The notes under the pieces: model-generated
Told to the model about the DNA's origin: nothing
Databases searched by the model: none
What the model saw: only the letters and a program-made list of their open reading frames with translations
Source of the DNA: an uncultured Oscillospiraceae bacterium
GTDB lineage: Bacteria > Bacillota > Clostridia > Oscillospirales > Ruminococcaceae
NCBI GenBank assembly: GCA_934446565.1
Contig: CAKSEO010000013.1
Location: 1-60,003, forward strand
Length of the DNA: 60,003 bases
Reading direction: 5' to 3'
Translations under genes and position numbers: made by a program
In this document: piece after piece, positions 48,739-57,071 of the stretch
How positions within the stretch are numbered: the first letter of the stretch is position 1
Layout of the letters: each line of letters opens with the position of its first letter

Positions 48739-48924
48739 ATGAGTGACAACAAGAATCACACGTTGAAGAAGGACGCAGACCTTGTCCGCGGGAACAAAAC
48801 CGATTCCAAGGACCTGCACCTGCATAATGAACTCCACCCCAACGACCGCAAGGCGGGAAAGGGCGTAAAGGAGAGCAAGCAGTTCCACGACAATTGCAAC
48901 TTCAACCTGAATCACACAAAATAA
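48739..48924 (+). CDS. Small hydrophilic protein after gdhA
   Basis: A 61-residue, Lys/Asn/His/Asp-rich frame (MSDNKNHTLKKDADLV start) without a recognised family or signal. It ends 4 bp before the terminator stem and would be on the gdhA transcript. It lacks a convincing Shine-Dalgarno, so it may be untranslated or coupled to gdhA. Confidence 0.4.
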   Translation: MSDNKNHTLKKDADLVRGNKTDSKDLHLHNELHPNDRKAGKGVKESKQFHDNCNFNLNHTK

Positions 48925-48928
48925 ATGT

Positions 48929-48959
48929 ATCCCCCTGTCGGTCGGCAGGGGGATTTTTT
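48929..48959 (+). terminator. Terminator of gdhA
   Basis: A 9-bp stem (48929-48937 with 48946-48954) with five G-C pairs and a T6 tail. Confidence 0.93.
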
Positions 48960-48974
48960 GCGTATAAATGAAAA

Positions 48975-48997
48975 CCACGGCTGAAAATCAGCCGCGG
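48975..48997. terminator. Bidirectional terminator before the LytTR gene end
   Basis: A stem of 10 pairs with one mismatch (48975-48984 with 48988-48997, loop AAA), followed by CCTTTTT on the plus strand and TTTTC on the minus strand. It fits termination of the minus-strand regulator. Confidence 0.75.
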
Positions 48998-49002
48998 CCT
49001 TT

Positions 49003-49821
49003 TTATTTGTTTATCAGTTCTGTGAGCTTCTGTTTAACGTCGCTGTACCGCTTCACCGGGATAGGAAGCTCGCTTCCGTCGGACAATACGACACAATACG
49101 GCTTCAAGAGCGTGATATGATCGAGGTTCACCGCATAACATCTGTGTATGAGGACAAAATTACTTCCGGCGCTGTCCAGAAATGCCGAGATGCTGAGCCG
49201 TGCGCTGATGTCCCCGTTCAGGCAGTGGATTTGCGAGTTGCGGCCGTCCGAGGTGACGTACAGAATGCTGCTGCGCGATATGAAACGCGTACAGTCGTCC
49301 ATGTCAGTGATTATCATTCTGTCGGCAGGTTTCGCGGCAGGCTGCGCCGGATTCGTATCCGAGGCTGCTCCGGAAGTCGGGACGACGGCGCAAAATGCTG
49401 CGACGTGGTCTCCCGGGGCGGGCGCATTGTCGGGTTTGCTTACTCCGATGTACTTCAGCCGGAGTTCTCCGTTGGGGGTCATTTCCCATACGAATACGCA
49501 GTGCTGCCTCATCTGCAAAATTCCGGAGATGTTGTCCACGGGGGTCAACGTGTATTTTCCGATGATGGTACATGCGCTTCCGCAGTTCTGCGCTATCAAA
49601 AATTCGCCGTCGCTGATTCTGCTTTTTGCAGTGTCTTCGATCACCATGGGAAGAAATCTGTAGACTTCCTCCCGCCCACGGGCAAGAAACTGATGAAGTG
49701 AGTCCGTGAGGGTGAAATCCTCGTCTATGTATTTTAACAAGAGTTCGGGGTCGCGCCGCCATAAATGCTCCAGTATCGACTTAGTAAGTTCGGTCACGAG
49801 AGCGGTGTTTTCGTTAGTCAA
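49003..49821 (-). CDS. NTF2-like/LytTR transcriptional regulator
   Basis: A 272-residue regulator. Residues about 1-130 look like an NTF2/SnoaL-type alpha+beta domain (ILEHLWRRDPELLLKYIDED, later CVFVWEMTPNGELRLKYIGV), a possible ligand or dimer domain. An Ala/Pro-rich linker follows, and residues about 168-272 form a LytTR DNA-binding domain (ILYVTSDGRNSQIHCLNG, FVLIHRCYAVNLDHI). It starts with TTG after AAAGG. It is divergent from the contractile-injection operon, which it may control. There is no receiver domain, so no phosphorelay is implied. Confidence 0.82.
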   Translation of the reverse strand: MTNENTALVTELTKSILEHLWRRDPELLLKYIDEDFTLTDSLHQFLARGREEVYRFLPMVIEDTAKSRISDGEFLIAQNCGSACTIIGKYTLTPVDNISGILQMRQHCVFVWEMTPNGELRLKYIGVSKPDNAPAPGDHVAAFCAVVPTSGAASDTNPAQPAAKPADRMIITDMDDCTRFISRSSILYVTSDGRNSQIHCLNGDISARLSISAFLDSAGSNFVLIHRCYAVNLDHITLLKPYCVVLSDGSELPIPVKRYSDVKQKLTELINK

Positions 49822-49936
49822 TTCAATCTGCCTTTCTAAAATTTGATACTGTCTGGTACGGATAACAGTGTTATTTAGAAAGATGATGATGAAATTGCTG
49901 AAATGCAGCGACAGATGTTTCGCTACTATAGTGCAT

Positions 49937-49966
49937 ATTATAACATGACTTGATATCTGTTGTCAA
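49937..49966 (-). promoter_or_regulatory. Promoter of the LytTR regulator gene
   Basis: TTGACA (complement of 49961-49966), 18 bp, TATAAT (complement of 49937-49942), consensus hexamers. The leader is about 110 nt. Confidence 0.82.
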
Positions 49967-50038
49967 GTACTTTCTGCATTTTCTTAACGATTTACTAACA
50001 AAAAATATGTTGAATCACGCCTTTTAAATCGCCGCTTT

Positions 50039-50061
50039 TGGTTACGCCAGAGTGGTCATTC
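50039..50061. promoter_or_regulatory. Possible activator site before the injection-system promoter
   Basis: TGGTTACGC (50039) and TGGTCATTC (50053) form imperfect direct repeats about 14 bp apart, ending 12 bp before the -35 box. The position suits an activator; whether LytTR binds here is a guess. Confidence 0.3.
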
Positions 50062-50073
50062 GTGCTAAATCTA

Positions 50074-50102
50074 TTGAAAAACCGTTTTTTTCCTGTTATA
50101 AT
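50074..50102 (+). promoter_or_regulatory. Promoter of the contractile-injection operon
   Basis: TTGAAA (50074-50079), 17 bp containing a T7 run, TATAAT (50097-50102). It lies 86 bp before the first gene of the operon. Confidence 0.75.
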
Positions 50103-50188
50103 ATTCTTAATTACTCAAGTAAAACCACACAAAAGGTCAGCTTTTTGTGTATTAAAGCCTGGCATATTGTGCATACAGAGGTATTTGA

Positions 50189-51334
50189 ATGACAAGATAT
50201 TGCCGTTCTGAGAAGCATAAAAAATACATAAAAGGCAAAAGCAAGCAGAAAAGAGCACTGAATAACAACATTAAATCCGCTGATTTATTCATGCCGACTG
50301 GCGGTCTGAAAGGCGTTGACCCGGTCTACGCGCTAACTAACGCCTTTTCCAAGCGCTTTGACGCGCTAGGAAAGTATTATGCCGGGAAGATGGCGCAGGA
50401 TAATGCACTGGAAAAAAACGACAGCATGCAGCCCACCTCCGAGAAGGACAGCTCAGAGGCGGAAAAGCGTGCGCTGAACGATTCTCCGGAATATGTTCAT
50501 TCGCGCCGTGAATTAGATGAATGCCAATTTGCAGATAGATTCTCATCCTATGCCTTTCGAGGAGGGAAACTTGCAACGGCGGTGATGGCGGGGCAGGGAA
50601 AACAGATGTTTACGGTCTGTCTTTCACGGGCGCTTGGCAGAAGCTTCCAGGGAGGAGAACGCCAGACGAAGCTGCTCAGCGGGAGTGCCCCGGAACGTCA
50701 GGTCGGGAACATGTCGTCGAGCGTGAGGTTCAACCGTGACGCGCAGTCGGCGGTGAGCATAGTGACCGACGCGGTTCGTGGGAGCTCCCGGCTTCTGGAG
50801 TTATTCGAGAAGCTCGCTGATGACAGCGGACAGTTTCCCGATACTCCGCTTGAGATGAACAAAATCGACACGCTCCGCATGACTATGCCGTTCCTGCGCA
50901 CGACCGATGACAGGGCGGCGATCATTTCCTGCCGGGAACGGCTGAGGGAGCTCGAAAACGATGCTTCGCCCGGTGCGGCGCAGACAGCGCGACTGCTGAG
51001 GTCGGCGCTGGTAAAGCAGACCGCCGTCCTCAACCGGAAAGAGGAGCAGAAACGCAGCTTCCTTACAATTCTGAGCGAGGTGAGCCGCAATGTCCGGGAA
51101 GCCGAGAAGCTGTTCAGCTCAGGCGGCTTTGCAGAACAGGCGCTGAACAGCGCCGAGGAGCTCATGGAGGACCTGCCGCCGGACGATGGCAAGCGACGGG
51201 ACGCCGCCTACGATGTGGCTTCCGCTGTGTCGGAATTTCTGTCCGGACTGAGGGGTGATGAGCTTGGAGCAGCACAGTCAGCAGACCCAGCAGAGCAGGA
51301 AAAACCTCCCGCAGGAGAAGAAAAAGAGCGGTGA
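50189..51334 (+). CDS. Unrecognised first protein of the injection-system operon
   Basis: A 381-residue protein without a family I recognise. The N-terminus is strongly basic (EKHKKYIKGKSKQKR). Residues about 110-190 contain a Gly/Ser-rich segment, 195-340 are mostly helical with many charged residues (including SVSEFLSGL-like amphipathic turns), and the tail is acidic. No signal peptide or membrane segment is seen. GAGGT precedes the ATG. Its end overlaps the next gene by 77 bp. Its position suggests an accessory, chaperone or cargo role in the injection system. Confidence 0.7.
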   Translation: MTRYCRSEKHKKYIKGKSKQKRALNNNIKSADLFMPTGGLKGVDPVYALTNAFSKRFDALGKYYAGKMAQDNALEKNDSMQPTSEKDSSEAEKRALNDSPEYVHSRRELDECQFADRFSSYAFRGGKLATAVMAGQGKQMFTVCLSRALGRSFQGGERQTKLLSGSAPERQVGNMSSSVRFNRDAQSAVSIVTDAVRGSSRLLELFEKLADDSGQFPDTPLEMNKIDTLRMTMPFLRTTDDRAAIISCRERLRELENDASPGAAQTARLLRSALVKQTAVLNRKEEQKRSFLTILSEVSRNVREAEKLFSSGGFAEQALNSAEELMEDLPPDDGKRRDAAYDVASAVSEFLSGLRGDELGAAQSADPAEQEKPPAGEEKER

Positions 51335-51629
51335 CGGGCGGCTTTCGGTCAGCACTGCGCAGCTAACTGCGGCTTCCGCAGCGGAGCGCGCATTCGGGCT
51401 GTCATTCCCCGGCGTGCCTGGGGAATTGCTGCTGGAGGCTGGCAACCAGCTCCTGCTTCGACTGAGCGGAGAAGCTGCGCAGTCGGCCAACGCGCCAGAG
51501 CTGAGCTTTTCGGAGGAGTCTCCTGCGAACGAATACCAGCCGGGCGAAACGGTGCCCTATCAGCTTCCGGAGTTTTCCGGGAAGCTGCTGGGGCTGACTA
51601 GTCTTAGCGATATTGGGGGAGGTACTTGA
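51258..51629 (+). CDS. Unrecognised small protein of the injection-system operon
   Basis: A 123-residue protein of unknown family. A Gln/Lys-rich N-terminus leads to a helical segment (SAAERAFGLSFPGVPGELLL) and an acidic, Pro/Ser-rich C-terminus ending SDIGGGT. The start is uncertain: ATG at 51258 or TTG at 51264, the latter better spaced from GAGGGG. It overlaps the gene before it and shares a base with the next start. Confidence 0.55.
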   Translation: MSLEQHSQQTQQSRKNLPQEKKKSGDGRLSVSTAQLTAASAAERAFGLSFPGVPGELLLEAGNQLLLRLSGEAAQSANAPELSFSEESPANEYQPGETVPYQLPEFSGKLLGLTSLSDIGGGT

Positions 51630-52018
51630 TGGATTATTCCGGCATTGTCAGGAACGAGCTGTCGATGAGAGGACTGAATTTCATCGAGGAAAACGGTGCG
51701 TTTCAATTGACAATGACCAGTGGTCAGCACTGCTGGCGATGCCTGATAAGTACGTCCGGAGACCGGATAGTCTGCTGCTCGCAGTTCCCGTGGAATGTCG
51801 GGAAAAGCGCTCTGAATGAGCTTGACCGGCTCAACAGCGAGCTTAGTGTTGGATGCTTCCTGACAAGCGGCAGGCGCGTGATCTTCCGCTGCGGCGCGGT
51901 GGTACAGGATCCGCTGACCGCCGGGGAGACAGCAATTTCGCTGCTGCGGCTGAACGGGGATACCGTCTGCCGTTGCTGGGAACGTGTGAAATACTGCGGA
52001 GGTACGGATGAGCTTTGA
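51629..52018 (+). CDS. YbjN-like protein (secretion-chaperone fold)
   Basis: A 129-residue protein. Its pattern, with a beta-rich first half (GAFQLTMTSGQH, DRIVCCSQFPWNV) and then NELDRLNSELSVGCFLTSGRRVIFRCGAVV, resembles YbjN/type III secretion chaperone-like domains. GGGGGAGG supports the ATG. It overlaps the ATPase gene by 11 bp. A chaperone for an injection-system component or cargo is the likeliest role, by inference. Confidence 0.6.
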   Translation: MDYSGIVRNELSMRGLNFIEENGAFQLTMTSGQHCWRCLISTSGDRIVCCSQFPWNVGKSALNELDRLNSELSVGCFLTSGRRVIFRCGAVVQDPLTAGETAISLLRLNGDTVCRCWERVKYCGGTDEL

Positions 52019-54152
52019 TTATTCCGACGCGGGGAAGCGCTTTGCGAGCCAGGACGAATTACTGGGCTGCTTCGTGGATATCCTCGACCTACATATATAT
52101 TATTACTACAAATATCATTACTGGGTCAGCCCGGAAAACAGCATTCAGGGAATGCTCGGGGTAGTCGTGACCCGGGATGAGTTCGAAAAGGGACTGCTCC
52201 GCTCGTCCGGCAGCACCGCCTGGGAAAGCCTGACGGAGGAGGAGCGCAGCGAGCTTGAAATGATCCGGGAGTACTTTTTCAGCCGGGTGATAGCAACGCC
52301 GGACGACTGTGGATTTCCGCTGTTCGGGGTCGAAAACGCGTTCCGGACGGACAGATTCCGCTTTCTGACGGTGCTGACGCTGCTCTGCTGCGACATCGAC
52401 CGCCGCAACGAAAAGTTGTTTGCGTTCCTACAGGACGACATCACAAAGAAGCTCCCGACTGCGGATACTCTGATACGCCTGTGGGCGGAGCCCGGGGAGC
52501 GTATATCAGGTTATTTCAGCTTCTTTTCCGACCGGGACGTTCTGATGAAATACCTCTGCGCGCCCGGCGAGGGGACTCTCTGTACGCGGCAGCTGCGGCT
52601 TTCCGAGCCTATCCTCCGCTACCTTACCGGCGGGGAGTGCAGCTATCCTTTCTACGACCGGCGGGAATGCCCGGGACCGGTCTACATAATGGCTGACGTT
52701 GCCGGGCAGGCGGGGCGCGCCGTGCGACGCTCCCGGGAGGGTGCAGCCGCAGTGGTCTGCATGTGCGGAAAGCGCGGCAGCGGCAGGAAGCACCTGGTGA
52801 AGCAGTGCGCCTGGGAATGCGGCGAGAGCGTCGTATTCGTCCCGGCGGCGGAGATCATCTCCTCAGACGACGCGGCGGAGGGATTCCGGCGGGCAGTCTG
52901 CGAGGCTGCGCCCAGGGGGGCGGCGCTGTGCATCACTGATTTTGAGCAGTTCCTCGAGGAAGAGAACCGCGTGAAGCTGGCAGGGTTTACAGCCGAGCTT
53001 TCGGACAGCGGCAGATTCTTCGGAACTCATATATTCATCACGACGGAGCAGCGTTGGCAGACTGAACTGCCGGGAGACATGCTCCTGCTGACGCTGGAGC
53101 TCCCGGATACCGACGAGGAGCAGCGCCTGACGCTGTGGGAGCGCGCCCTGGAGGGGCTGCGGCTCTCCGAGCCGGTGGAGCCTGCGGAGATGGCGGCGAA
53201 ATTCCGGTTCACAGCCGGGCAGGTATTCGCAGCCACGCGGCGCGCTGCCGAGCTCTCACCGGAGGGCGTGATAACGCCGGAGCTGCTGCACGAGTGCTGC
53301 TATGCGCAGGTGGTGGTCGGGCTGAACACGCTCGCCGCGCCGATAAAGCCGGCGTACAGCTGGGAGGACCTCGTCCTGCCTGAGCCCGAAATAAAGCTGC
53401 TGAAAAGCGCGTTGACCCACGTGAAGTACCGTCACAAGGTCTACACGGAGTGGGGATTCTCGAAGAAAGCGGCGTACGGGCGGGGGCTGTCGATACTGTT
53501 TTCAGGACCTCCCGGGACGGGAAAGACGATGGCGGCGCAGGTGATCACGAATCAGCTCCACATGCAGCTTTTCAAGGTGCAGCTGTCGCAGGTCATCAGC
53601 AAGTACATCGGCGAGACCGAAAAGAACCTGCGACGTGTGTTCACCGAGGCGAAAAACGCGAACTGCGTGCTGTTTTTCGATGAAACCGACGCCCTTTTCG
53701 GAAAGCGCTCCGAAGTCAAGGATTCCCACGACCGCCATGCGAACATCGAGACCGCATACCTGCTTCAGCAGATGGAGGAGTACGACGGGGTAGTGCTGAT
53801 GGCGACCAACCTGCTTCAGAACATAGATGATGCGTTCATGCGGCGCATAAGTTTCGTTGTGCAGTTTCCGTTTCCGGACGTCCCCACGCGGAAGCTGCTC
53901 TGGCAGAAAATGCTGGACGCGAAGGCTCCCGTTGAGAATATTGACTGGGACTTCCTGGCAGAGAATTTCAAGATGGCGGGCGGAAACATCAAGAACTGCA
54001 TAATCCACGCGGCATTCCTTGCGGCGGCGGAGGGCGTGCCGATAGGCATGCGGCAGCTGCTGACCGGGATAGTCAACGAGCAGCGCAAGAACAACACCGT
54101 GGTGCTGCGCGAGGATCTCAGGCAGTATGCCGACCTTGTTTTCGGCGGTTAA
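52008..54152 (+). CDS. AAA+ ATPase of a contractile injection system (Afp15-like)
   Basis: A 714-residue ATPase of the type found in eCIS loci, where it assists assembly in the cytoplasm. The N-terminal 230 residues are a helical domain. A first P-loop module near 240-400 is degenerate (CGKRGSGRKHL, Arg before the Lys). A canonical AAA+ domain follows, with Walker [16 protein letters not shown] near 497, Walker B CVLFFDETDALFGKRSEV near 555, sensor 1 MATNLLQNID and arginine finger DAFMRRI. Directly upstream of the sheath gene, as in many non-Afp eCIS loci. Confidence 0.92.
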   Translation: MSFDYSDAGKRFASQDELLGCFVDILDLHIYYYYKYHYWVSPENSIQGMLGVVVTRDEFEKGLLRSSGSTAWESLTEEERSELEMIREYFFSRVIATPDDCGFPLFGVENAFRTDRFRFLTVLTLLCCDIDRRNEKLFAFLQDDITKKLPTADTLIRLWAEPGERISGYFSFFSDRDVLMKYLCAPGEGTLCTRQLRLSEPILRYLTGGECSYPFYDRRECPGPVYIMADVAGQAGRAVRRSREGAAAVVCMCGKRGSGRKHLVKQCAWECGESVVFVPAAEIISSDDAAEGFRRAVCEAAPRGAALCITDFEQFLEEENRVKLAGFTAELSDSGRFFGTHIFITTEQRWQTELPGDMLLLTLELPDTDEEQRLTLWERALEGLRLSEPVEPAEMAAKFRFTAGQVFAATRRAAELSPEGVITPELLHECCYAQVVVGLNTLAAPIKPAYSWEDLVLPEPEIKLLKSALTHVKYRHKVYTEWGFSKKAAYGRGLSILFSGPPGTGKTMAAQVITNQLHMQLFKVQLSQVISKYIGETEKNLRRVFTEAKNANCVLFFDETDALFGKRSEVKDSHDRHANIETAYLLQQMEEYDGVVLMATNLLQNIDDAFMRRISFVVQFPFPDVPTRKLLWQKMLDAKAPVENIDWDFLAENFKMAGGNIKNCIIHAAFLAAAEGVPIGMRQLLTGIVNEQRKNNTVVLREDLRQYADLVFGG

Positions 54153-54227
54153 CTGGTTAGTTTATCCGACAGGATCTACTATAAACGAAGATCTGCTGTC
54201 CGGCGGACTTCACGAAATTTATTTGAG

Positions 54228-54281
54228 AGGAGGCACTGATCTTCTTGCAGCCGCAGAGCTGACAGAGATCAGAAACAAGTT
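54228..54281 (+). promoter_or_regulatory. Split ribosome site with hairpin before the sheath start
   Basis: The only good Shine-Dalgarno (AGGAGG, 54228-54233) is 48 bases before the ATG at 54282. A stem of CTGATCT (54236-54242) with AGATCAG (54266-54272), with an inner CAGC/GCTG stem, folds away 37 bases and leaves an effective spacing of about 11. No start codon close to that AGGAGG opens a frame of useful length. Confidence 0.5.
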
Positions 54282-56051
54282 ATGCCAGAGTATTTATCCC
54301 CAGGTGTGTATGTTGAAGAGTACGAGTCCGGCGCAGTTCCCATGGAAGGCGTTGGAACGAGCACGGCAGGCTTCGTAGGTCTTGCAGAGAAAGGCGACGT
54401 CATCGGAAAGCCGCAGCTGGTAACGAGCTTCAGCGATTATGTGCGCATTTTCGGCGGGTACCTTTCCGAAACGAAGTACGGCGACAAGCGCTATCTGCCG
54501 TATGCAGTAGAGCATTTCTTCATCAACGGCGGCTCCAGGGCTTTCGTTATGAGAGTATGCCCGGCTGATGCAAAGTGCGCTTCAACAAAGAGCGACTCTA
54601 TCCTGAGCTTCACTGCGAAGAACCCCGGCGAATGGGGCAACCGCGTAAAGATCACTGTTTCCCCGGTATCCCGCGTAAAGACCCAGGTCTACGAGGTGGA
54701 CGGAAACAGCGCGACAGTCCGGAGCGTTGACGGTTTCAACATCGGAGACGTTGTGGAATTTGCAGACGGAAAGTCTTCCGTCTACAACCGCATCACCGCT
54801 ATCGAGGAAAAGACGATTTCCTTTGAGAACCCCGTGAACCCCTCGATAATCGACAAAAACCTTGTTCCCACGAAGTTCATCAAGTCCAGCGAGATAGACG
54901 TATCCGTAAAGTACGGCGACGTCAAGGAGGATTACCTTTTCGTATCCCTCAACACCGAGTCCGCTGACTACATCTGCTCCAGAATGTCCCGGAGCGAGCT
55001 CGTCACCGTCGAGGTGCTCGCAAAGGCTGCCGCAAAGCCCGCTCCCGAAGCTAAGGACAAGGAGAAAAAGGACGCTGCTCCCGCAGCGGTCTCCGGTATC
55101 GTTTCCCCGTTTGACGCTGTAGGCGGAAAGGGCGACGCGATGATACTCCAGCTCGCCGGCGGTACTGACGGAAATGCGGACGCCGTAGCGGCTTCCGACT
55201 ACATCGGCAAGGACGGCGGTCCCGGCAGAAGAACAGGTATCCAGGCGTTCATTGAAAATTCCGACGTGAGCATAATGTCCGTACCGGGTATCACTATCCC
55301 GGAGGTACAGATGTCCCTCATCGCGCACTGCGAGAACATGAAGAGCCGCTTCGCCGTGCTCGACATGCCCAAGGACAGGAAAAAGACCGATGAGCTGCTG
55401 GAATACCGCGACATGTTCGATTCCAGCTACGCTGCGTTCTACCATCCCTGGATCCAGATATTCGACCCGCTTTCCAAGAAGAACGTGTTCGCACCGCCCT
55501 CCGGCTCCGTGCTGGGCGTTTACGCGCGCACCGATAACACCGTAGGCGTACATAAGGCACCCGCAAACGAGGTAGTGCGCTCCTGCACGGGTCTTGCGAG
55601 CAGCTACAACACTGCCGAGCAGGATCTCCTGAATCCCAAGGGTGTGAACCTTATCCGCTCCTTCCCGGGCAGAGGTATCCGCATCTGGGGCGCAAGGACG
55701 GCTTCCTCCAACGCCACATGGAAGTACGTCAATGTACGCCGCCTGTTCATTTACCTGGAGGAGTCCATTCGCGCAAACACCAACTGGGTAGTATTCGAGC
55801 CGAACACCGAAGCGCTTTGGGGCAGGGTAAAGCGGACAGTGGAGATGTTCCTTGCGAGCACCTGGAGAAGCGGCGCGCTTGCCGGTACTTCCCCGTCCGA
55901 GGCGTTCTTTGTTGATATCGGCAGGAACACCATGACCCAGGACGACATCGACAACGGCAGACTTATCTGCGTTATCGGCGTAGCGCCGGTAAAACCCGCT
56001 GAGTTCGTTGTATTCAGAATTGGGCAGTACACCAGCGAGAGCAACGGTTGA
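54282..56051 (+). CDS. Contractile sheath protein
   Basis: A 589-residue tail-sheath subunit that polymerises around the inner tube and contracts to drive it into a target. The start MPEYLSPGVYVEEYESGA is the classical sheath N-terminus, with TAGFVGLAEKGDVIGKPQ next and the C-terminal sheath core (RGIRIWGARTAS, then KYVNVRRLFIYLEESI, WVVFEPN, DDIDNGRLICVIGVAPVKPAEF). An Ala/Lys/Pro-rich insert occupies about residues 245-270. Single sheath gene where Afp and PVC have three. Confidence 0.96.
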   Translation: MPEYLSPGVYVEEYESGAVPMEGVGTSTAGFVGLAEKGDVIGKPQLVTSFSDYVRIFGGYLSETKYGDKRYLPYAVEHFFINGGSRAFVMRVCPADAKCASTKSDSILSFTAKNPGEWGNRVKITVSPVSRVKTQVYEVDGNSATVRSVDGFNIGDVVEFADGKSSVYNRITAIEEKTISFENPVNPSIIDKNLVPTKFIKSSEIDVSVKYGDVKEDYLFVSLNTESADYICSRMSRSELVTVEVLAKAAAKPAPEAKDKEKKDAAPAAVSGIVSPFDAVGGKGDAMILQLAGGTDGNADAVAASDYIGKDGGPGRRTGIQAFIENSDVSIMSVPGITIPEVQMSLIAHCENMKSRFAVLDMPKDRKKTDELLEYRDMFDSSYAAFYHPWIQIFDPLSKKNVFAPPSGSVLGVYARTDNTVGVHKAPANEVVRSCTGLASSYNTAEQDLLNPKGVNLIRSFPGRGIRIWGARTASSNATWKYVNVRRLFIYLEESIRANTNWVVFEPNTEALWGRVKRTVEMFLASTWRSGALAGTSPSEAFFVDIGRNTMTQDDIDNGRLICVIGVAPVKPAEFVVFRIGQYTSESNG

Positions 56052-56077
56052 TCATTGTAGGAAAGGAATGAGAGCAA

Positions 56078-56566
56078 ATGCCGGAAATCAGATATCCATT
56101 CAAGAATTTCAGATACAAGGTGGAGTTCAACGGCACCGAGGCCGCTGGCTTCAGCGAGGTATCTGGCGCAGACATCTCTGTTGATGTCATCGAATACAGA
56201 GAGGGCAACGAAGTACGCACCACCCCCAGAAAGCTCGCAGGTCTTACCAAATACGGAAACATAACGCTGAAATGGGGCGTCGTAGGCTCCATGGAGATGA
56301 TGGAGTGGCTGCACACGGTGGCTTCCGACAACACCTCCGGTCCCACCGGAATCGAGCGCAAGACCATCACCATAAAGCTCCTTGACGACACGGGGGCTGA
56401 GGGTCCCAGCTGGGAAATAATCAACGCATGGCCCACGCATTACACAGCGCCTGACCTCAACGGTCTCGGCGGCGAGGTCGCGATAGAGACCCTCGAGATA
56501 TGCCATGAGGGCGTGAACAGAATAGACGGCGGGTCGATGGACTCCGCAACTCCGTCTGAGAACTGA
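56078..56566 (+). CDS. Tube protein 1 (gp19/Afp1-like)
   Basis: A 162-residue inner-tube subunit of the phage T4 gp19/Hcp-like fold. It begins YPFKNFRYKVEF, has GFSEVSGADISVDVIEYREG and the typical LKWGVVGSMEMMEWLH, and ends in ALETLEICHEG-type sequence (IETLEICHEGV). It forms the rigid tube inside the sheath. GAAAGGA precedes the ATG. It follows the sheath by 26 bp. Confidence 0.95.
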   Translation: MPEIRYPFKNFRYKVEFNGTEAAGFSEVSGADISVDVIEYREGNEVRTTPRKLAGLTKYGNITLKWGVVGSMEMMEWLHTVASDNTSGPTGIERKTITIKLLDDTGAEGPSWEIINAWPTHYTAPDLNGLGGEVAIETLEICHEGVNRIDGGSMDSATPSEN

Positions 56567-56674
56567 TAAGCAGGAACTTAAAACAGAACCGCCGTCGGCT
56601 CTTCGGTGTGACCGTTGAGCCGATGGCGAAATCTGGTTTTTTCGGGTAATAGAAAATATAGGTCGGAGGAAAGA

Positions 56675-57040
56675 ATGAGCTTTCAGACTGAATTTGAATT
56701 TGAACTCCCCAGGGGTTACGTTGACCAGAACGGCGAGGTGCACAAGCGCGGCGTCATGAGACTGGCGACGGCCGCTGATGAAATAATGCCGCTGAGGGAC
56801 CCGCGCGTGCAGCAGAATCCGGGGTATCTCACAGTTATACTGCTGTCCAGAGTTGTCACGAAGCTGGGAACGCTCCAGGCGATAAACAACCGCGTCATCG
56901 AGAATCTGTTCACGATAGACATGGCGTATCTTCAGGACCTCTATCAGCGGATAAACATGCAGGAGGTGCCGACATACAAGGTCGTCTGCCCGCACTGCAA
57001 CAAGGAATTCGAGCTCCCTCTGGATTTTTTAGAAAAGTAG
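56675..57040 (+). CDS. Phage-tail assembly protein (gp41/G-like)
   Basis: A 121-residue zero-frame product of the phage tail-assembly family (Mu gp41-like). It has FELPRGYVDQNGEVHKRG, MRLATAADEI, and LSRVVTKLG..INNRVIENLF, and ends with a CPHC pair and a hydrophobic DFLEK tail. Such proteins chaperone tail assembly and, in phages, come in a short form and a frameshifted long form. GGAGGAAAGA supports the ATG at 56675. A slippery heptamer lies 6 nt before the stop. Confidence 0.85.
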   Translation: MSFQTEFEFELPRGYVDQNGEVHKRGVMRLATAADEIMPLRDPRVQQNPGYLTVILLSRVVTKLGTLQAINNRVIENLFTIDMAYLQDLYQRINMQEVPTYKVVCPHCNKEFELPLDFLEK

Positions 57041-57071
57041 AGCTGTCGCTGTATCCCCAAGACAAGCTCTA
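57025..57071 (+). promoter_or_regulatory. Candidate programmed -1 frameshift signal
   Basis: The heptamer T TTT TTA (57025-57031) is in the correct phase with the zero frame (TTT TTA being the P- and A-site codons). Six bases later a stem starts: TAGAGCT (57038-57044) with AGCTCTA (57065-57071), extended by GTC/GAC (57045-57047 with 57061-57063) past a bulged A at 57064. The zero-frame stop at 57038-57040 is within the stem. A -1 slip enters the next frame. Confidence 0.75.

Noticed and set aside
54127..54378. An 83-codon frame spanning the ATPase end and sheath start
   Set aside because: It overlaps two firm genes in another frame and begins inside the ATPase without a proper ribosome site.
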